A DNA stretch of 64,000 nucleotides from NCBI GenBank assembly GCA_947259495.1, contig CAMYLV010000023.1, forward strand, positions 1 to 64,000, read 5' to 3'. The position numbers and the translations under genes were made by a program. Below are positions 19,014-28,635 of the stretch, piece by piece (positions within the stretch are counted from its first letter, which is position 1; every line of letters starts with the position of its first letter). The notes beneath the pieces are model-generated. The model did not search any database, was not told the DNA's origin, and worked only from the letters and a program-made list of their open reading frames with translations. The stretch is from an uncultured Desulfobacterales bacterium (lineage in GTDB: Bacteria; Desulfobacterota; Desulfobacteria; Desulfobacterales; JAHEIW01).

Positions 19014-19123
19014 AACCTATCTAAAAATAGATCACATTTATCTGCAGGAGACAAGCTGTGAGTAAAGTGAAACTCTTATAAAATTTGAAACGCTCATTTT
19101 AAATAAAGGAAAGGAAAAGGATT

Positions 19124-19534
19124 ATGGCAACCGTTAAGTTAATCGAATACGAAGCGGCCGGCCCCGAGGTGCGAGCGGTTTACGATGATATCATGGCCAC
19201 ACGCAAAATCGACTGGGTCAACAACTTCTGGAAAGCACTGGCGGTGCAACCTGAACTTTTGCGGCGCACCTGGGAAGGGGTCAGAGGGGTGACGGCGCCC
19301 GGTGCCCTCGATCCGCTGGTCAAAGAGATGCTTTATGTGGCGGTCAGTGTGACCAACGGCTGCGCTTATTGCATTAACAGCCATACAGCGGCCGCCCGCA
19401 AAAAAGGCATGAGCGACGAGATGCTGGCCGAGTTGATGGCGGTGGTGGGGATGGCCAATCAGACCAACGCGCTGGTCAACGGTTTTCAGGTGGAATTGGA
19501 CGAAACCTTTAAAGACGGTGGTCGTCAGCCCTGA
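19124..19534 (+). CDS. AhpD-like carboxymuconolactone decarboxylase family protein
   Basis: 136 residues. The CMD core is present with the redox motif CAYCINSHTAAARKKGM (CxxC...H), as in AhpD-type peroxidase partners. The start ATG follows a GGAAAGGAAAAGG stretch. It could act in peroxide defence or in thiol redox relay. The methionine sulfoxide reductase gene converging on it from the other side is compatible with an oxidative-stress setting, but that is only context. Confidence 0.88.
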   Translation: MATVKLIEYEAAGPEVRAVYDDIMATRKIDWVNNFWKALAVQPELLRRTWEGVRGVTAPGALDPLVKEMLYVAVSVTNGCAYCINSHTAAARKKGMSDEMLAELMAVVGMANQTNALVNGFQVELDETFKDGGRQP

Positions 19535-19570
19535 GTGACAGATCGCGAAGCCACCTCAGTTTTCATCAGA

Positions 19571-19600
19571 AAAGGGAATCCGTTCTAACGGATTCCCTTT
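19571..19600. terminator. Bidirectional intrinsic terminator
   Basis: AAAGGGAATCCGTT and AACGGATTCCCTTT are fully complementary across a minimal loop, with T-runs readable on both strands (TTTTGG on plus, CCCTTTTCTG on minus). It sits exactly between two convergent genes, the AhpD-like gene and msrAB. Confidence 0.88.
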
Positions 19601-19617
19601 TGGCATTTACGTTACGA

Positions 19618-20772
19618 TTAATTGGCCGTTTGAGCGGATTTTGACTCAAAGAGTTTTGTATATTCGCCATACCCTTCTTTTTGCAGATCTTCTCTGGCAA
19701 TGAACTTCAGCGCGGCCGAATTGATGCAGTACCGCAGGCCGGTGGGCGCCGGACCATCTGGAAACACATGCCCCAGATGGGAATCAGCGTTCTTGCTGCG
19801 CACCTCGGTTCGCACCATGAAAAACTTGCGGTCTTTATGTTCGACGATATTTTCGGGCACCAGCGGTCGCGTGAAACTGGGCCAGCCGGTTCCGGAATCA
19901 AACTTGTCCACGGAAGCAAATAGCGGTTCTCCGGAAACAACGTCCACATAGATGCCCTCTTTTTTATTGTCATTATACTCGTTGTTAAAGGGCGGCTCGG
20001 TGCCGTCTTGCTGGGTGACCTTATATTGCATGGCCGACAAATTCTTTTTGAGCACCGCATCGTCGGGCTTTGAATATTTGGGATTATCCGCTGGTTTCAT
20101 TGTCTGAGCGGAGGGTTTGGCTTCAGAGCCCCATGCGCTTTTCAGAAACTGATCGCGGCCGGAGCCGTAACGGTACATTTTGTAGCGCAAGGGATTCTTG
20201 CTGTAATAATCCTGGTGATACTCCTCGGCCGTATAAAATTCTGCCAGTGGAACAATTTCGGTGGCGATCGGTTTGTTAAAAAGACCGGATTTTTCCAGCT
20301 CTGCTTTGGATTCCTCCGCAATACGCTTTTGCTCTTCGTCATGGTAAAAAATAGCGGGTCGATACTGGGAGCCGCGATCGACGAACTGCCCGCCGGCATC
20401 GGTGGGATCCATATGTCGCCAGAACACATCCAGCAGCTGTTTGTAAGTGATTTTTTCCGGATCATAGCGCACCTGAACCGCTTCGGTATGACCGGTTCCG
20501 CCGGCCGAAACTTCCTTGTAAGTCGGGTTCGGCTCAGCACCACCGGTATAGCCGGATATTGCTTCGACCACACCGTCAACTTTTTCAAAATCCGATTCAA
20601 TACACCAGAAACAGCCGCCGGCAAAAGTTGCGGTCTTATAGTTTTTGGTTTCTGATTTCATAAAGGGACTCTTCTCTTCCTGCTTCTGCTGTTTATCGTT
20701 TGTTTTTTGAAATCCGAATAGGACGATGCCTATCAGGAATATTGCGCCAATTGTAAAAATTGTTTTCATCAT
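19618..20772 (-). CDS. msrAB: Membrane-anchored methionine sulfoxide reductase MsrA-MsrB fusion
   Basis: About 384 residues from an ATG at 20772. The frame is open to 20793, but GGAG precedes the ATGATG pair at 20772/20769. An N-terminal helix ([18 protein letters not shown]) is followed by MsrA with catalytic GGCFWC and later by MsrB with RYCINSAAL (resolving/catalytic Cys) near the C-terminus. MsrA reduces the S form and MsrB the R form of methionine sulfoxide. The single helix without an evident cleavage site suggests a periplasm-facing anchored repair enzyme. The MsrB zinc-type Cys pairs are not evident, as in zinc-free MsrB forms. Confidence 0.94.
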   Translation of the reverse strand: MMKTIFTIGAIFLIGIVLFGFQKTNDKQQKQEEKSPFMKSETKNYKTATFAGGCFWCIESDFEKVDGVVEAISGYTGGAEPNPTYKEVSAGGTGHTEAVQVRYDPEKITYKQLLDVFWRHMDPTDAGGQFVDRGSQYRPAIFYHDEEQKRIAEESKAELEKSGLFNKPIATEIVPLAEFYTAEEYHQDYYSKNPLRYKMYRYGSGRDQFLKSAWGSEAKPSAQTMKPADNPKYSKPDDAVLKKNLSAMQYKVTQQDGTEPPFNNEYNDNKKEGIYVDVVSGEPLFASVDKFDSGTGWPSFTRPLVPENIVEHKDRKFFMVRTEVRSKNADSHLGHVFPDGPAPTGLRYCINSAALKFIAREDLQKEGYGEYTKLFESKSAQTAN

Positions 20773-20881
20773 TTTTAACTCCATATAATGCAATGGGTTT
20801 TATGGATAGCCGAATAAAAGATAAGCACTTTAATTAAAAAGTCAGATTTTTGTATCTTAAGTCGAATTTGCATCCAAAAAC

Positions 20882-22324
20882 TTACATTGCGGCCCTGCTC
20901 CTGGGAAACAAACTGGCAACAACATCTTGATTTTGATCATAAAACCCGACACCCAGAACGGCGTTATGATAGCGTACCAGCACATAACCGCTGCCGTCGC
21001 AGGCCAGGGCCTGGTCTTTTTTGAGGGTAAAAGATTTGCGGGCCAGATAAGCTTGCAGCTGGCCGGGGGAAGCATCGATCAGGTTGCGCACGGCCTTGCG
21101 GCCGAAGACGGCCGCACATGAGGTGGTCAGCTTGGGATATTGAAGATGCATATGAAACAGCGGCAGCCCGCTGATGCATTTGGCCATCTGCGGCGGCCGA
21201 TGATCGGCAGCCACGGCGTAAATATCCCGGCGGCTTTTGTTCAGCAGCTGCAGGTCTGAAAAAACGGAAGGATCGATGCCGAAACGCTCGCCGAGGATAT
21301 CAAACATGCGGGCGGCATCGTCCAGCCGCTGCTGGGTACTGCCGGAGGCCGTTTGAAAGTCCATGTGCGCTATTTCAGGCGGATCAGACATTTTATGGGA
21401 GTCACCGCCAATTTTTTCCAGAAGGGCGATATAAAATCCGCCGGTGTCGTTTAAATGCGGCCAGATTCGAATGGTGTGTCGAAGGTCGCCTTGGAAGGAT
21501 TGACCCGCCCAGGCCGTCAACCCGGGGGCACTTTTTAAGCCCGGCAGGCTGACCGGCTGAATACGAACCGTGCCGGACATTTCACCCAGCACCGCGTCGA
21601 CAACCGCTTCATTCTCTTCAGGCGCATAGGTGCAGGTGCTGTATAAAACACGACCACCGACTCGACAGCGGCGAATAGCCGCTTCCAGCAATAGTTGTTG
21701 CTTTCTGAATCGTTTCGATATCCGGCGGGTGGGCGGCCGTTTCAAAAGACCCGGAAAACGGCGGCTGGTGCCTTCACAGCTGCAGGGAACATCCACCAGA
21801 ACACAATCAAATTCCCCGGCCGTGTGGGGATAAGCGGTGCCGTCATGGCAGGTCACACTGACATTGAGCAATCCCAGCCGGTCGATGGCGGACCGCAGAG
21901 GTCGTATGCGTTCCCAAAAAACATCGTTGGCCACCACGGTGCCCCGATTCCCCAGGGCCTGTGCCATCAGTGCGGTTTTATTGCCGGGTGCCGCGCACAG
22001 GTCCAGAACACGCTCACCGGGCTGCGGGTCCAGCAGCAGCGCCGGGATCATCGAACTGGCCTCCTGGATATGAAACCAGCCGGCCAGATAGGCCCAGTGG
22101 TTACCCAATCGACCGTTTCCATTTTGACAGCTAACCCGGTAGGCCTGCGGATGCCAGTCAAGCGGAGTAAGCTCGTAGCCGTCCGGTGTGAGAACATCGA
22201 CCAGTTGCCGGGATGTGGTGCGCAGGGTATTGGTCCACACAAACAGCGGCTGGGGCCGGCGCGCAGTCGCAGCAAAAGCTTTATCATCATCAACAATCGA
22301 ATAATAGCGTGCAAGGGCTGTCAT
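20882..22324 (-). CDS. RsmF/NOL1-NOP2-Sun family RNA cytosine-C5 methyltransferase
   Basis: About 480 residues from the ATG at 22324 (MTALARYYSIVDDDK). The frame is open to a TTG at 22372, which overlaps the upstream gene. SAM-binding VLDLCAAPGNKTALMA, the DVPCSCEGTSRR catalytic loop and LYSTCTYAPEENE with the second catalytic Cys identify the family. The long C-terminal part, including a PUA-like tail, fits RsmF (YebU) type enzymes that modify 16S rRNA, but tRNA or other rRNA targets are possible. It is in line with the FAD oxidoreductase gene upstream. Confidence 0.9.
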   Translation of the reverse strand: MTALARYYSIVDDDKAFAATARRPQPLFVWTNTLRTTSRQLVDVLTPDGYELTPLDWHPQAYRVSCQNGNGRLGNHWAYLAGWFHIQEASSMIPALLLDPQPGERVLDLCAAPGNKTALMAQALGNRGTVVANDVFWERIRPLRSAIDRLGLLNVSVTCHDGTAYPHTAGEFDCVLVDVPCSCEGTSRRFPGLLKRPPTRRISKRFRKQQLLLEAAIRRCRVGGRVLYSTCTYAPEENEAVVDAVLGEMSGTVRIQPVSLPGLKSAPGLTAWAGQSFQGDLRHTIRIWPHLNDTGGFYIALLEKIGGDSHKMSDPPEIAHMDFQTASGSTQQRLDDAARMFDILGERFGIDPSVFSDLQLLNKSRRDIYAVAADHRPPQMAKCISGLPLFHMHLQYPKLTTSCAAVFGRKAVRNLIDASPGQLQAYLARKSFTLKKDQALACDGSGYVLVRYHNAVLGVGFYDQNQDVVASLFPRSRAAM

Positions 22325-22359
22325 ATCGATTCGCCGGATCTGTGAGATGTTTTTACCTC

Positions 22360-24021
22360 TTAACCACCCCAATCCTTAACCAGCGCTTTGAATGCCTGTG
22401 CACCGGAATCCAGACAGGGTTGAAAGCCACCTCCCGGGTTGCTCCATGCTGAAGCCAGATACAGGCCTTTATATGGAGTGGTGTTTTCAAGCCGGTTCAT
22501 GTAGGCATTGTTCATCGATTGCTCATAGCCGTAAATGGCGCCTTCCGGGTTCTGTGTGTAGTAAACATTGGTCAGCGGGGAGGCCGCCTCCATAACCTCG
22601 ATCATGGAACTTAGGCCGGGAATAACATGCTGTTCGGCCTTTTCGATGAGGGCCTGGGCGATGCGTTCTTTTTGCTTTAAATAGGCTTTTTTGCGGCCGG
22701 CAAAATAATCATCCGCATACTGTTTCCAGGGTTCATAACCGCTGAGTATCAGCAGTTGGACGGTCGAGGTGCCCGGCGCCGAGTACCCGTCAAAAGCATT
22801 GTCATAAATGGTAACGCCCATCCCGCTTTTGTTCGGATCGCAGGCCAAACATGCCTGATAGCTTCGTTCCGGATCGTAGTGCTCGCTGAGAAAAATTTCA
22901 TAGCCTTTGACCGTTTTGCTGATTTCCCGGTTGAGGCCCAGCCAGACTAAAAAGGTAGATATAGACGGACGATAGGCTTTGATCTTCTCCGCGTACTGAG
23001 TTGCTTTGCGCGGTAAATCCTCGGGGGCCGAGTCGCGTGCGAGCAAATCCGCGGTTGCGGGCACGCTGGCATTGGAAATCACCGCTTTGGTGTTGAGCTT
23101 TTTTCCGTTATCAAGCACCACCCCGGTTACCGCACCCCCCTTTAAAGTAATGTCGATGACTTCGGTGTTCAGCAATACCTGCCCGCCGGCGATTTCGATA
23201 GCCTGCATCAAAGCGTCACTCAGATCCTGGGAGCGGTGTTTAATGTAATGACCGCCGAATCGAATATAGGCTGCGGTGGCTACGGCATAGTAAAAGCCGG
23301 AGAGTTTAGAGGGAGGAAGCCCATAGTAAGGCCAGAAAGTTGATAAAATCGAACGCAGCTTGGGGTTCTGGGTGTATTGATCGAGCACCTGTGCCAGCGT
23401 CTGCTTGCGGATGGCCCACATCTTTTTATGGGTCATCGGAAAGCGGATCAAATCCCACCAGGAACTACGGTCAAACGGCTTTATGGCATCGTCAATGACA
23501 CCTAAAATCTCATCGAAAAATCCTTGGATGCCTTTAGCCTCACCGGAAAATTGTTGCGTCAGCTGTTCAACAATAGCCGCCGGGTTTTTCTGCGGCCATA
23601 TCAGGTCCTGTTCGGGCGTGATGATGCGGCACAGTTCGGGTAATTCGACGGTCTCGACTTTTTCCAGCACACCGGCGCCTTCAAGGGACGATTTTAATCC
23701 GCCCTGGGCACCGGCAGTGGCATGCAAAGAGACCTCGAAGGTATATTTCCCACCCTCGCGCTCAAAAGCCGTGGCATAGCCGCCCGGCCGATCATGCTGT
23801 TCGATCAGGGTCACCGGAAAGCCGCTTTGGGCCAGATGTGCCGCTGCGCTCAGGCCGCCCAGGCCGCCTCCGATGACAACCACCGGAAGGTCTTTTTTCG
23901 GCTCGATAGCGGCAGCCAGGGCTTTCACCCGGGTCCAGTCAAGCGACCACGCAGCGGTTGCCGCTGCCGCCAGCTGGACAAACTGACGCCGTGACATGCT
24001 TGCATGATTTTTCGTCCTCAT
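22360..24021 (-). CDS. Tat-exported phytoene-desaturase-like FAD oxidoreductase
   Basis: About 553 residues from the ATG at 24021; the frame is open to 24363, but that part is repeat DNA. Near the start it has a twin-arginine signal, SRRQFVQLAAAATAAW, followed by the FAD dinucleotide fold VVVIGGGLGGLSAAAHLAQSG and DRPGGYATAFE. The C-terminal segment SAWSNPGGGFQPCLDSG resembles the phytoene desaturase/CrtI/retinol-saturase group. Export of the folded flavoprotein to the periplasm is inferred from the Tat motif. The substrate is unknown. It is divergent from the molybdoenzyme gene, which may be a coincidence of redox themes. Confidence 0.85.
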   Translation of the reverse strand: MRTKNHASMSRRQFVQLAAAATAAWSLDWTRVKALAAAIEPKKDLPVVVIGGGLGGLSAAAHLAQSGFPVTLIEQHDRPGGYATAFEREGGKYTFEVSLHATAGAQGGLKSSLEGAGVLEKVETVELPELCRIITPEQDLIWPQKNPAAIVEQLTQQFSGEAKGIQGFFDEILGVIDDAIKPFDRSSWWDLIRFPMTHKKMWAIRKQTLAQVLDQYTQNPKLRSILSTFWPYYGLPPSKLSGFYYAVATAAYIRFGGHYIKHRSQDLSDALMQAIEIAGGQVLLNTEVIDITLKGGAVTGVVLDNGKKLNTKAVISNASVPATADLLARDSAPEDLPRKATQYAEKIKAYRPSISTFLVWLGLNREISKTVKGYEIFLSEHYDPERSYQACLACDPNKSGMGVTIYDNAFDGYSAPGTSTVQLLILSGYEPWKQYADDYFAGRKKAYLKQKERIAQALIEKAEQHVIPGLSSMIEVMEAASPLTNVYYTQNPEGAIYGYEQSMNNAYMNRLENTTPYKGLYLASAWSNPGGGFQPCLDSGAQAFKALVKDWGG

Positions 24022-24423
24022 GATGCGCCCCCCCAAATTAAGGTTAATCGTAGTGCGAAGTGAGTAACGATTAAATTGTGCGGTTATTGAAGATAATATC
24101 GGAGAAAGGCATAAAGAAGTCAATCGAACTTGTTTTAAAGCATGCCAGAAGTCGCAACTTCGCATCAGATCCTGCGCATTTAAGGTAGCATGGCATGTCA
24201 AGATTGTGTATATAAAAATGAAAAAAAGCGGCCTTAATATGCCACCAAGACACAAAGACCACGAAGAAAAGATCCATAAAACTTTAAAGACCCTTCGTGA
24301 ACTTAGTGATCTTCGTGTCCTTCGTGGTGAAAAAACCACCCTATATAACCATGAAGAGCACAAAGAATTATAACTTTAACTTAAAAATCTCTTGGCGTCT
24401 TTGCGCCTTTGCGTGAGGCCAAT
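24022..24423. repeat. Divergent spacer filled by a CACGAAG-type repeat
   Basis: From 24239 to 24418 it contains CCAAGACACAAAGACCACGAAG, CCTTCGTGAACTTAGTGATCTTCGTGTCC, a CCATGAAGAGCACAAAG copy, and ends in TTGGCGTCTTTGCGCCTTTGCGTGAGG. This is the longest copy of the family and reaches to within a few bases of the molybdoenzyme start. The 24022-24238 part is AT-rich with no gene seen. Confidence 0.7.
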
Positions 24424-26532
24424 GTGAAAGAAAAAGTGATCACCACCACCTGCTCTTTTGATTGCGGGGCGCGCTGTTTGCTCAAGGTGCATGTTGCCGA
24501 CGGCAAGATCACTCGAATCCGCACCGACAGTCAGCGCGAACGATCTTTAATCGCCTGCATCCGGGGGTTATCCCAGAAACATGTGGTTTATGCACCGGAT
24601 CGCCTCACGCAACCCCTGAAAAGAACCGGGCCCCGCGGCCAGGGGCAATTTGTGCCCATCTCCTGGGAAGAAGCCCTGGACACAGTGGCTCAGAAATTAG
24701 AGCACGTTAAAAAAACCTACGGACCGCATGCAACCCTGGTAATGAATTATTATGGCAACGAAGGCGCTCTGCACAATAGCATAAAAACAGCCCGACGCTT
24801 TTTTAACCTGTTTGGCGGGTGCACCACGGTCTGGGGCAGCACCTCGATGGAAGGCGCCAGGTTTGCTTGCGAAACCACCTTCGGCAGCCGGTTTACCGCC
24901 AACAGCCGCGACAACCTGCTGCACTCTAAATATATTATTTTGTGGGGTTGGGATCCGCTGGTTTCGCGTTTTCGGCCTTACACCGCATCCTATCTAGCGC
25001 AGGCGAAGAAAAAAGGGGCTAAAATCATCGCGGTGGACCCGCGCTTAACCCTATCCGGCAAGACGCTGGCTGAACGCTGGATCGCCATCAAACCGGGTAC
25101 CGATACCGCTTTGATGATGGCAATGGCTCATATCATGATCGATCAGGGCCTTTATGACCAGAACTTTATCGCCACATATACTTTTGGATTCGATGAATTT
25201 AAATCTTATGTCATGGGCAAAACCGACGGGGAAGCCAAAACTCCGGAGTGGGCCTCACCGATCTGCGGGGTTCCGGTGGAGCGTATCATGGAGTTGGCGC
25301 AGGATTATGCCGGCCTGAAGCCAGCGGCCCTTTGCACCGGCTGGGCGCCGGGCCGCAGCGCCTTTGGCGAGCAGTTTCATCGTGCCGCGATTACCCTGGC
25401 CGCCATGACCGCCAACATCGGCAATGTCGGCGGCCATGTTGCCGGTGGCACCGACCGCATGGACCTGGGTGATTTGGCGGTGTCATTGCCCGTACCGGAA
25501 AAAGAAAATCCGGCGGTGCATGTCAATGAAATCTACGACACCCTGTTAAACGGGCGCTCCGGCGGGTATCCGGCAGATATTAAACTGCTCTATGTTGTCG
25601 GCTGCAACATGTTAAACCAGTTTTTAAATGTGAACAAAGGCATCAAGGCTCTCAAAACCCTGGACTTTATGGTCGTCCATGATCTGTTTTTAACACCCAC
25701 CGCCCGCTTTGCCGACGTCGTGCTGCCCATCACCCATTATCTGGAGCAGGAAGATATCGGCCAGCCCTGGCTGGGCGGCCCTTACTGTATCTATATGCAC
25801 AAGGTGATCGATCCAATCCCGGAGACCCGTTCGGATCTGGCTGTTTTTAGCGCTCTGGCAGACCGCCTGGGGATCGAAGGCTACAATGAGCGTTCCGACC
25901 GGCAGTGGTTGGATTCATTTCTGGCTGCCACGCCCGATTTTCCCGACCCGGAAGACTTTCGGCAAAAAGGCGTATTTCGCATAAAGCTCGATGAACCCCG
26001 GGTGGCCTTTAAAAAGCAGATTGAAGATTCCGAGCGCTATCCATTTGCCACCCCCAGCGGTAAAATTGAAATCTACAGCCACAAAATTGCGCAAATGAAC
26101 CATCCCCGGATTCCGGCTACCCCCCGGCATTTGGAAGGACCGGCCGTTGACCGTTCGGTTCAATTTCCGCTGCAACTGGTCAGTCCCCATGCTAAAACCC
26201 GGGTCAACTCCCAGTTCGACAACATTGCCCGCATGAAAGAAAAAGCCGATGACCGCATCTGGTTAAATACCACAGATGCAGCCGGGCGCAGCATTTCAAC
26301 CGGTGACTCAGTCTTGGTGTACAATGATCGCGGTCGTCTGCGCACCCGGGCTAAAGTCACTGATCGAATCATGCCCGGGGTCGTCAGCCTGGATGCGGGT
26401 GCCTGGTTTCAGCTGGATGCAGATGGCGTCGATAACGGCGGCTGTGTGAATGTCCTCACCCGAGATGCCATGTCCCCGGCCGGCGCCTTTCCCTGCAATA
26501 CCTGCCGTGTCCAGGTTGAGCCCGACAGCTGA
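24424..26532 (+). CDS. Molybdopterin (bisPGD) oxidoreductase, DMSO reductase family
   Basis: About 702 residues from a GTG at 24424 (GAGG 6 nt upstream). An earlier TTG at 24409 is inside repeat DNA. The N-terminus holds a 4Fe-4S motif CSFDCGARC plus a fourth Cys about 30 residues on (LIACIRG). The central domains bind the guanine-dinucleotide cofactor ([30 protein letters not shown]), and the C-terminal MopB-binding barrel ends with [15 protein letters not shown]. The metal ligand is probably Ser in the VWGSTSMEG region, by position. No signal peptide, no FeS or membrane partner next door, so it may be a cytoplasmic single-subunit enzyme. Substrate unknown. Confidence 0.88.
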   Translation: MKEKVITTTCSFDCGARCLLKVHVADGKITRIRTDSQRERSLIACIRGLSQKHVVYAPDRLTQPLKRTGPRGQGQFVPISWEEALDTVAQKLEHVKKTYGPHATLVMNYYGNEGALHNSIKTARRFFNLFGGCTTVWGSTSMEGARFACETTFGSRFTANSRDNLLHSKYIILWGWDPLVSRFRPYTASYLAQAKKKGAKIIAVDPRLTLSGKTLAERWIAIKPGTDTALMMAMAHIMIDQGLYDQNFIATYTFGFDEFKSYVMGKTDGEAKTPEWASPICGVPVERIMELAQDYAGLKPAALCTGWAPGRSAFGEQFHRAAITLAAMTANIGNVGGHVAGGTDRMDLGDLAVSLPVPEKENPAVHVNEIYDTLLNGRSGGYPADIKLLYVVGCNMLNQFLNVNKGIKALKTLDFMVVHDLFLTPTARFADVVLPITHYLEQEDIGQPWLGGPYCIYMHKVIDPIPETRSDLAVFSALADRLGIEGYNERSDRQWLDSFLAATPDFPDPEDFRQKGVFRIKLDEPRVAFKKQIEDSERYPFATPSGKIEIYSHKIAQMNHPRIPATPRHLEGPAVDRSVQFPLQLVSPHAKTRVNSQFDNIARMKEKADDRIWLNTTDAAGRSISTGDSVLVYNDRGRLRTRAKVTDRIMPGVVSLDAGAWFQLDADGVDNGGCVNVLTRDAMSPAGAFPCNTCRVQVEPDS

Positions 26533-26568
26533 TAAATCATATCCCCCGTTTTACACATTGTAGGCGGT

Positions 26569-26586
26569 ACCACAATATATTGTGGT
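26569..26586. promoter_or_regulatory. Perfect 18-bp palindrome
   Basis: ACCACAATATATTGTGGT reads identically on both strands. It lies between the molybdoenzyme stop and the ABM gene, about 200 nt before the latter. It has no T-run after it, so an operator is more likely than a terminator. No matching second site seen. Confidence 0.4.
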
Positions 26587-26784
26587 GGCTCACTGGCCGC
26601 AAAAACATCACCCGTGAATATGTTGTTCTACAATCTGCAATTTTCTGTCATTGCAAACTTAGGCACGCTATCGAACAAAGCGAGCAGCCGAAAAACTTTG
26701 ACACTTGAATACGTTATCCACACTTTTATGATTTATCCCATAGACTATTTTGACTTATTGGTGGGATACCAAAAAGGGGGATGT

Positions 26785-27084
26785 ATGCAGCTTTATCAGA
26801 TAAAGATCGTTATTCAGGAATATAAGATCGATGAGTTCGTGGATTTTCTGCGCTCGCTTTTATCTGGATTTCGTAAAGAAAAAGGATGTGTTGATTGCAA
26901 TGTTTATAAGGATTTAGACGCGGAACACGCATATTGTATCGTTGCCGAGTGGGAAACACGCGAAGCCATGCAGAAGCATTTCCTGACACAAAAATACGAA
27001 GTGTTGATCGGTGCAGCCAAGGTTCTTGGCGAGAAGTTTGAAATGATCGTAGCCGAAGTTTTGGAGTCAACGACCACCCGCTAA
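26785..27084 (+). CDS. ABM (antibiotic biosynthesis monooxygenase) domain protein
   Basis: 99 residues from the ATG at 26785, behind AAGGGGG. The longer open frame upstream has no coding character. The family pattern is clear: GFRKEKGCVDCNVYKDLDAEHAYCIVAEWETREAMQKHF, with the QKHFLTQKY segment closing the ferredoxin-like fold. Proteins of this group are small cofactor-free monooxygenases or heme-degrading/YgiN-like proteins; which one cannot be decided. The stop codon lies within the loop of a stem-loop (27074-27092). Confidence 0.85.
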   Translation: MQLYQIKIVIQEYKIDEFVDFLRSLLSGFRKEKGCVDCNVYKDLDAEHAYCIVAEWETREAMQKHFLTQKYEVLIGAAKVLGEKFEMIVAEVLESTTTR

Positions 27085-27092
27085 GCGGGTGG
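27074..27092 (+). terminator. Stem-loop containing the ABM stop codon
   Basis: CCACCCGC and GCGGGTGG form a perfect 8-bp stem whose 3-nt loop is the TAA stop codon. CTTGGATTTTT follows, so this can end transcription. The same type of CCACCCGC-TAA-GCGGGTGG hairpin is also typical of REP or IS200/IS605-type ends, so a mobile origin is an alternative. Confidence 0.6.
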
Positions 27093-27389
27093 CTTGGATT
27101 TTTCCGCCAAAGGCGGCAAAAAGACAGGTCCACGGTAGTGCCCAAATCGTTGCGGGTGGGACCGGGGTGCAAACCCTGGGCAAACCATGAAGCTAACTGA
27201 ATAATCAATCTAATCAAATCAGGCGAAGATCTTAAATTTGTCAAATTCAAAGATCTGCCCCCTTTCTTTGCAAAAAAGTCAAGACATTCTTGCAAAACAC
27301 TGCAATAAAGTCGCTTTTGGGCCGCAAGGAAACTAAGCTGAGAATTTTCTTTATAAAAGCTGGTCCGAATGATTGGGCGGTATGGAAGC
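27093..27389. other. Intergenic region downstream of ABM and AAA genes
   Basis: About 300 bases between convergent genes. A CCGCC-AAA-GGCGG hairpin lies at about 27104-27116, then GC-rich sequence (GGGTGGGACCGGGGTGCAAACCCTGGGC) with more inverted pieces to about 27185, then AT-rich sequence. The first part looks structured and could be the end of a vanished insertion element. No gene is called; an open frame on the minus strand here overlaps the AAA gene and is a shadow. Confidence 0.45.
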
Positions 27390-28544
27390 CTATAATTCCA
27401 GCAATAATCTATGGGGGGGGAGAACGCGGGCAAATGATAGACGTAAAGGTTGGTTAACAGGGGCAACAATATAGCAGGGAACATCGGAGTGTTTTTCATG
27501 AAAAGATCGTAACCCTGATAAGTGGCTCGTAGAGGGCTGTTTTGTAAACTTGCATTCAATGGCATATAAAAGTTTTGTGCCACGACTGATGAGTATATCG
27601 ACTTCTGCTCCGTGACTGGTTCTCCAGAAAGAAAGTTTCCAATCTTTTTGTTGATAGTCGTTTAAACGAATAATCTCCTGGAGTATCCACTGCTCAAACA
27701 GGCGACCCTGTTCTGTAACATTAGGGGGATCCTGAAGGGATCCCAAAAGAGCCCGGGTTACACCATTATCAAAAAAATAAAATTTGGGCTGATGACTCAT
27801 GCGTTTTCGCTGACTTTTCAAATAGGGGTAAAGGAAAAACCCAATGAGCGTATCTTCAAGGATGGAATAATATTCCCTGACTGTTGACAGAGCCACCTGG
27901 CAATCTCGGGAGACGGCGGAAAAATTAATTTGTTCACCATATTGGGCCACGGCAATATCTAAAAAATTTTGAAACCCTTGAAGGTTCCGTACCAGGGCTT
28001 CCGCTTTGATTTCTTCCCTGAGATAGGTGATGGCATAGGCCCTCAGGAGATCCTGGGCTTCCTTTATTTTTTTCTGTTTGAGTGTGCTGTAAATTTTTGG
28101 GAGAGAACCATAAGATAGGACCCATTGGAGATTAAAATCGTCGGACAATTCATTAAATGTCAAAGGGTGCATGGCGCGATATAAAGCCCTCCCTCCCAGA
28201 AGGTTAGATGCGCCGTGACGTAGTTTTCGTGCTGAAGAACCGCAGAGGATGAATTGGAGCTCAGGTCTTTGTTCCATGATGGCATGCACGATATCCAGAA
28301 GTTTCGGTACGCGCTGGATCTCATCGATGAGTATCTTATGGTTTTCATCGGGCGCAAGATCATCGAGTTGCTGCCGAAGAAGATTCGGGTTTTTGTTGTA
28401 GGATAGCTGAAGTTCGGGATCGAGAAGGTCTATGCTCAAATGCGGCTTTTCGGAATGCAGCAAGGTGCTTTTACCCACTTGTCTGGGCCCGAAAAGAAAA
28501 AAACTGGTTTCCGGCATTCTGTTTTGCAGGTATCTTTTAAACAT
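27390..28544 (-). CDS. AAA ATPase with DUF4143 domain
   Basis: About 384 residues from MFKRYLQNR at 28544 (the frame is open 7 codons further). AAA_14 domain with Walker A FGPRQVGKSTLL and Walker B KILIDEIQRVP, a CGSSARKLRHG sensor segment, then the C-terminal DUF4143 part with RLFEQWILQEI and a nuclease-like core (EVDILISRGTKLLYAIECK). Such genes are common single-gene accessory units in bacteria and archaea. Some are suspected of belonging to mobile or toxin-like systems, but no function is proven. The gene is isolated, with no ribosome-binding site of note. Confidence 0.9.
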   Translation of the reverse strand: MFKRYLQNRMPETSFFLFGPRQVGKSTLLHSEKPHLSIDLLDPELQLSYNKNPNLLRQQLDDLAPDENHKILIDEIQRVPKLLDIVHAIMEQRPELQFILCGSSARKLRHGASNLLGGRALYRAMHPLTFNELSDDFNLQWVLSYGSLPKIYSTLKQKKIKEAQDLLRAYAITYLREEIKAEALVRNLQGFQNFLDIAVAQYGEQINFSAVSRDCQVALSTVREYYSILEDTLIGFFLYPYLKSQRKRMSHQPKFYFFDNGVTRALLGSLQDPPNVTEQGRLFEQWILQEIIRLNDYQQKDWKLSFWRTSHGAEVDILISRGTKLLYAIECKFTKQPSTSHLSGLRSFHEKHSDVPCYIVAPVNQPLRLSFARVLPPHRLLLEL

Positions 28545-28635
28545 GGCCGTTAATTTACCGTGCATTTTAACAATTTGTCAACAAAAATGCCGGTGATAAG
28601 CGTTTTATATGTAGCTTTAATAGGTTGTATCTGTC

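Noticed and set aside
24022-24363. N-terminal extension of the FAD oxidoreductase
   Set aside because: The extension is translated repeat DNA; the Tat signal starts properly at the ATG at 24021.
26810-27583. 257-codon open frame on the minus strand
   Set aside because: It overlaps the end of the AAA/DUF4143 gene in another frame and the antisense of the ABM gene, with no domain pattern and no ribosome-binding site.
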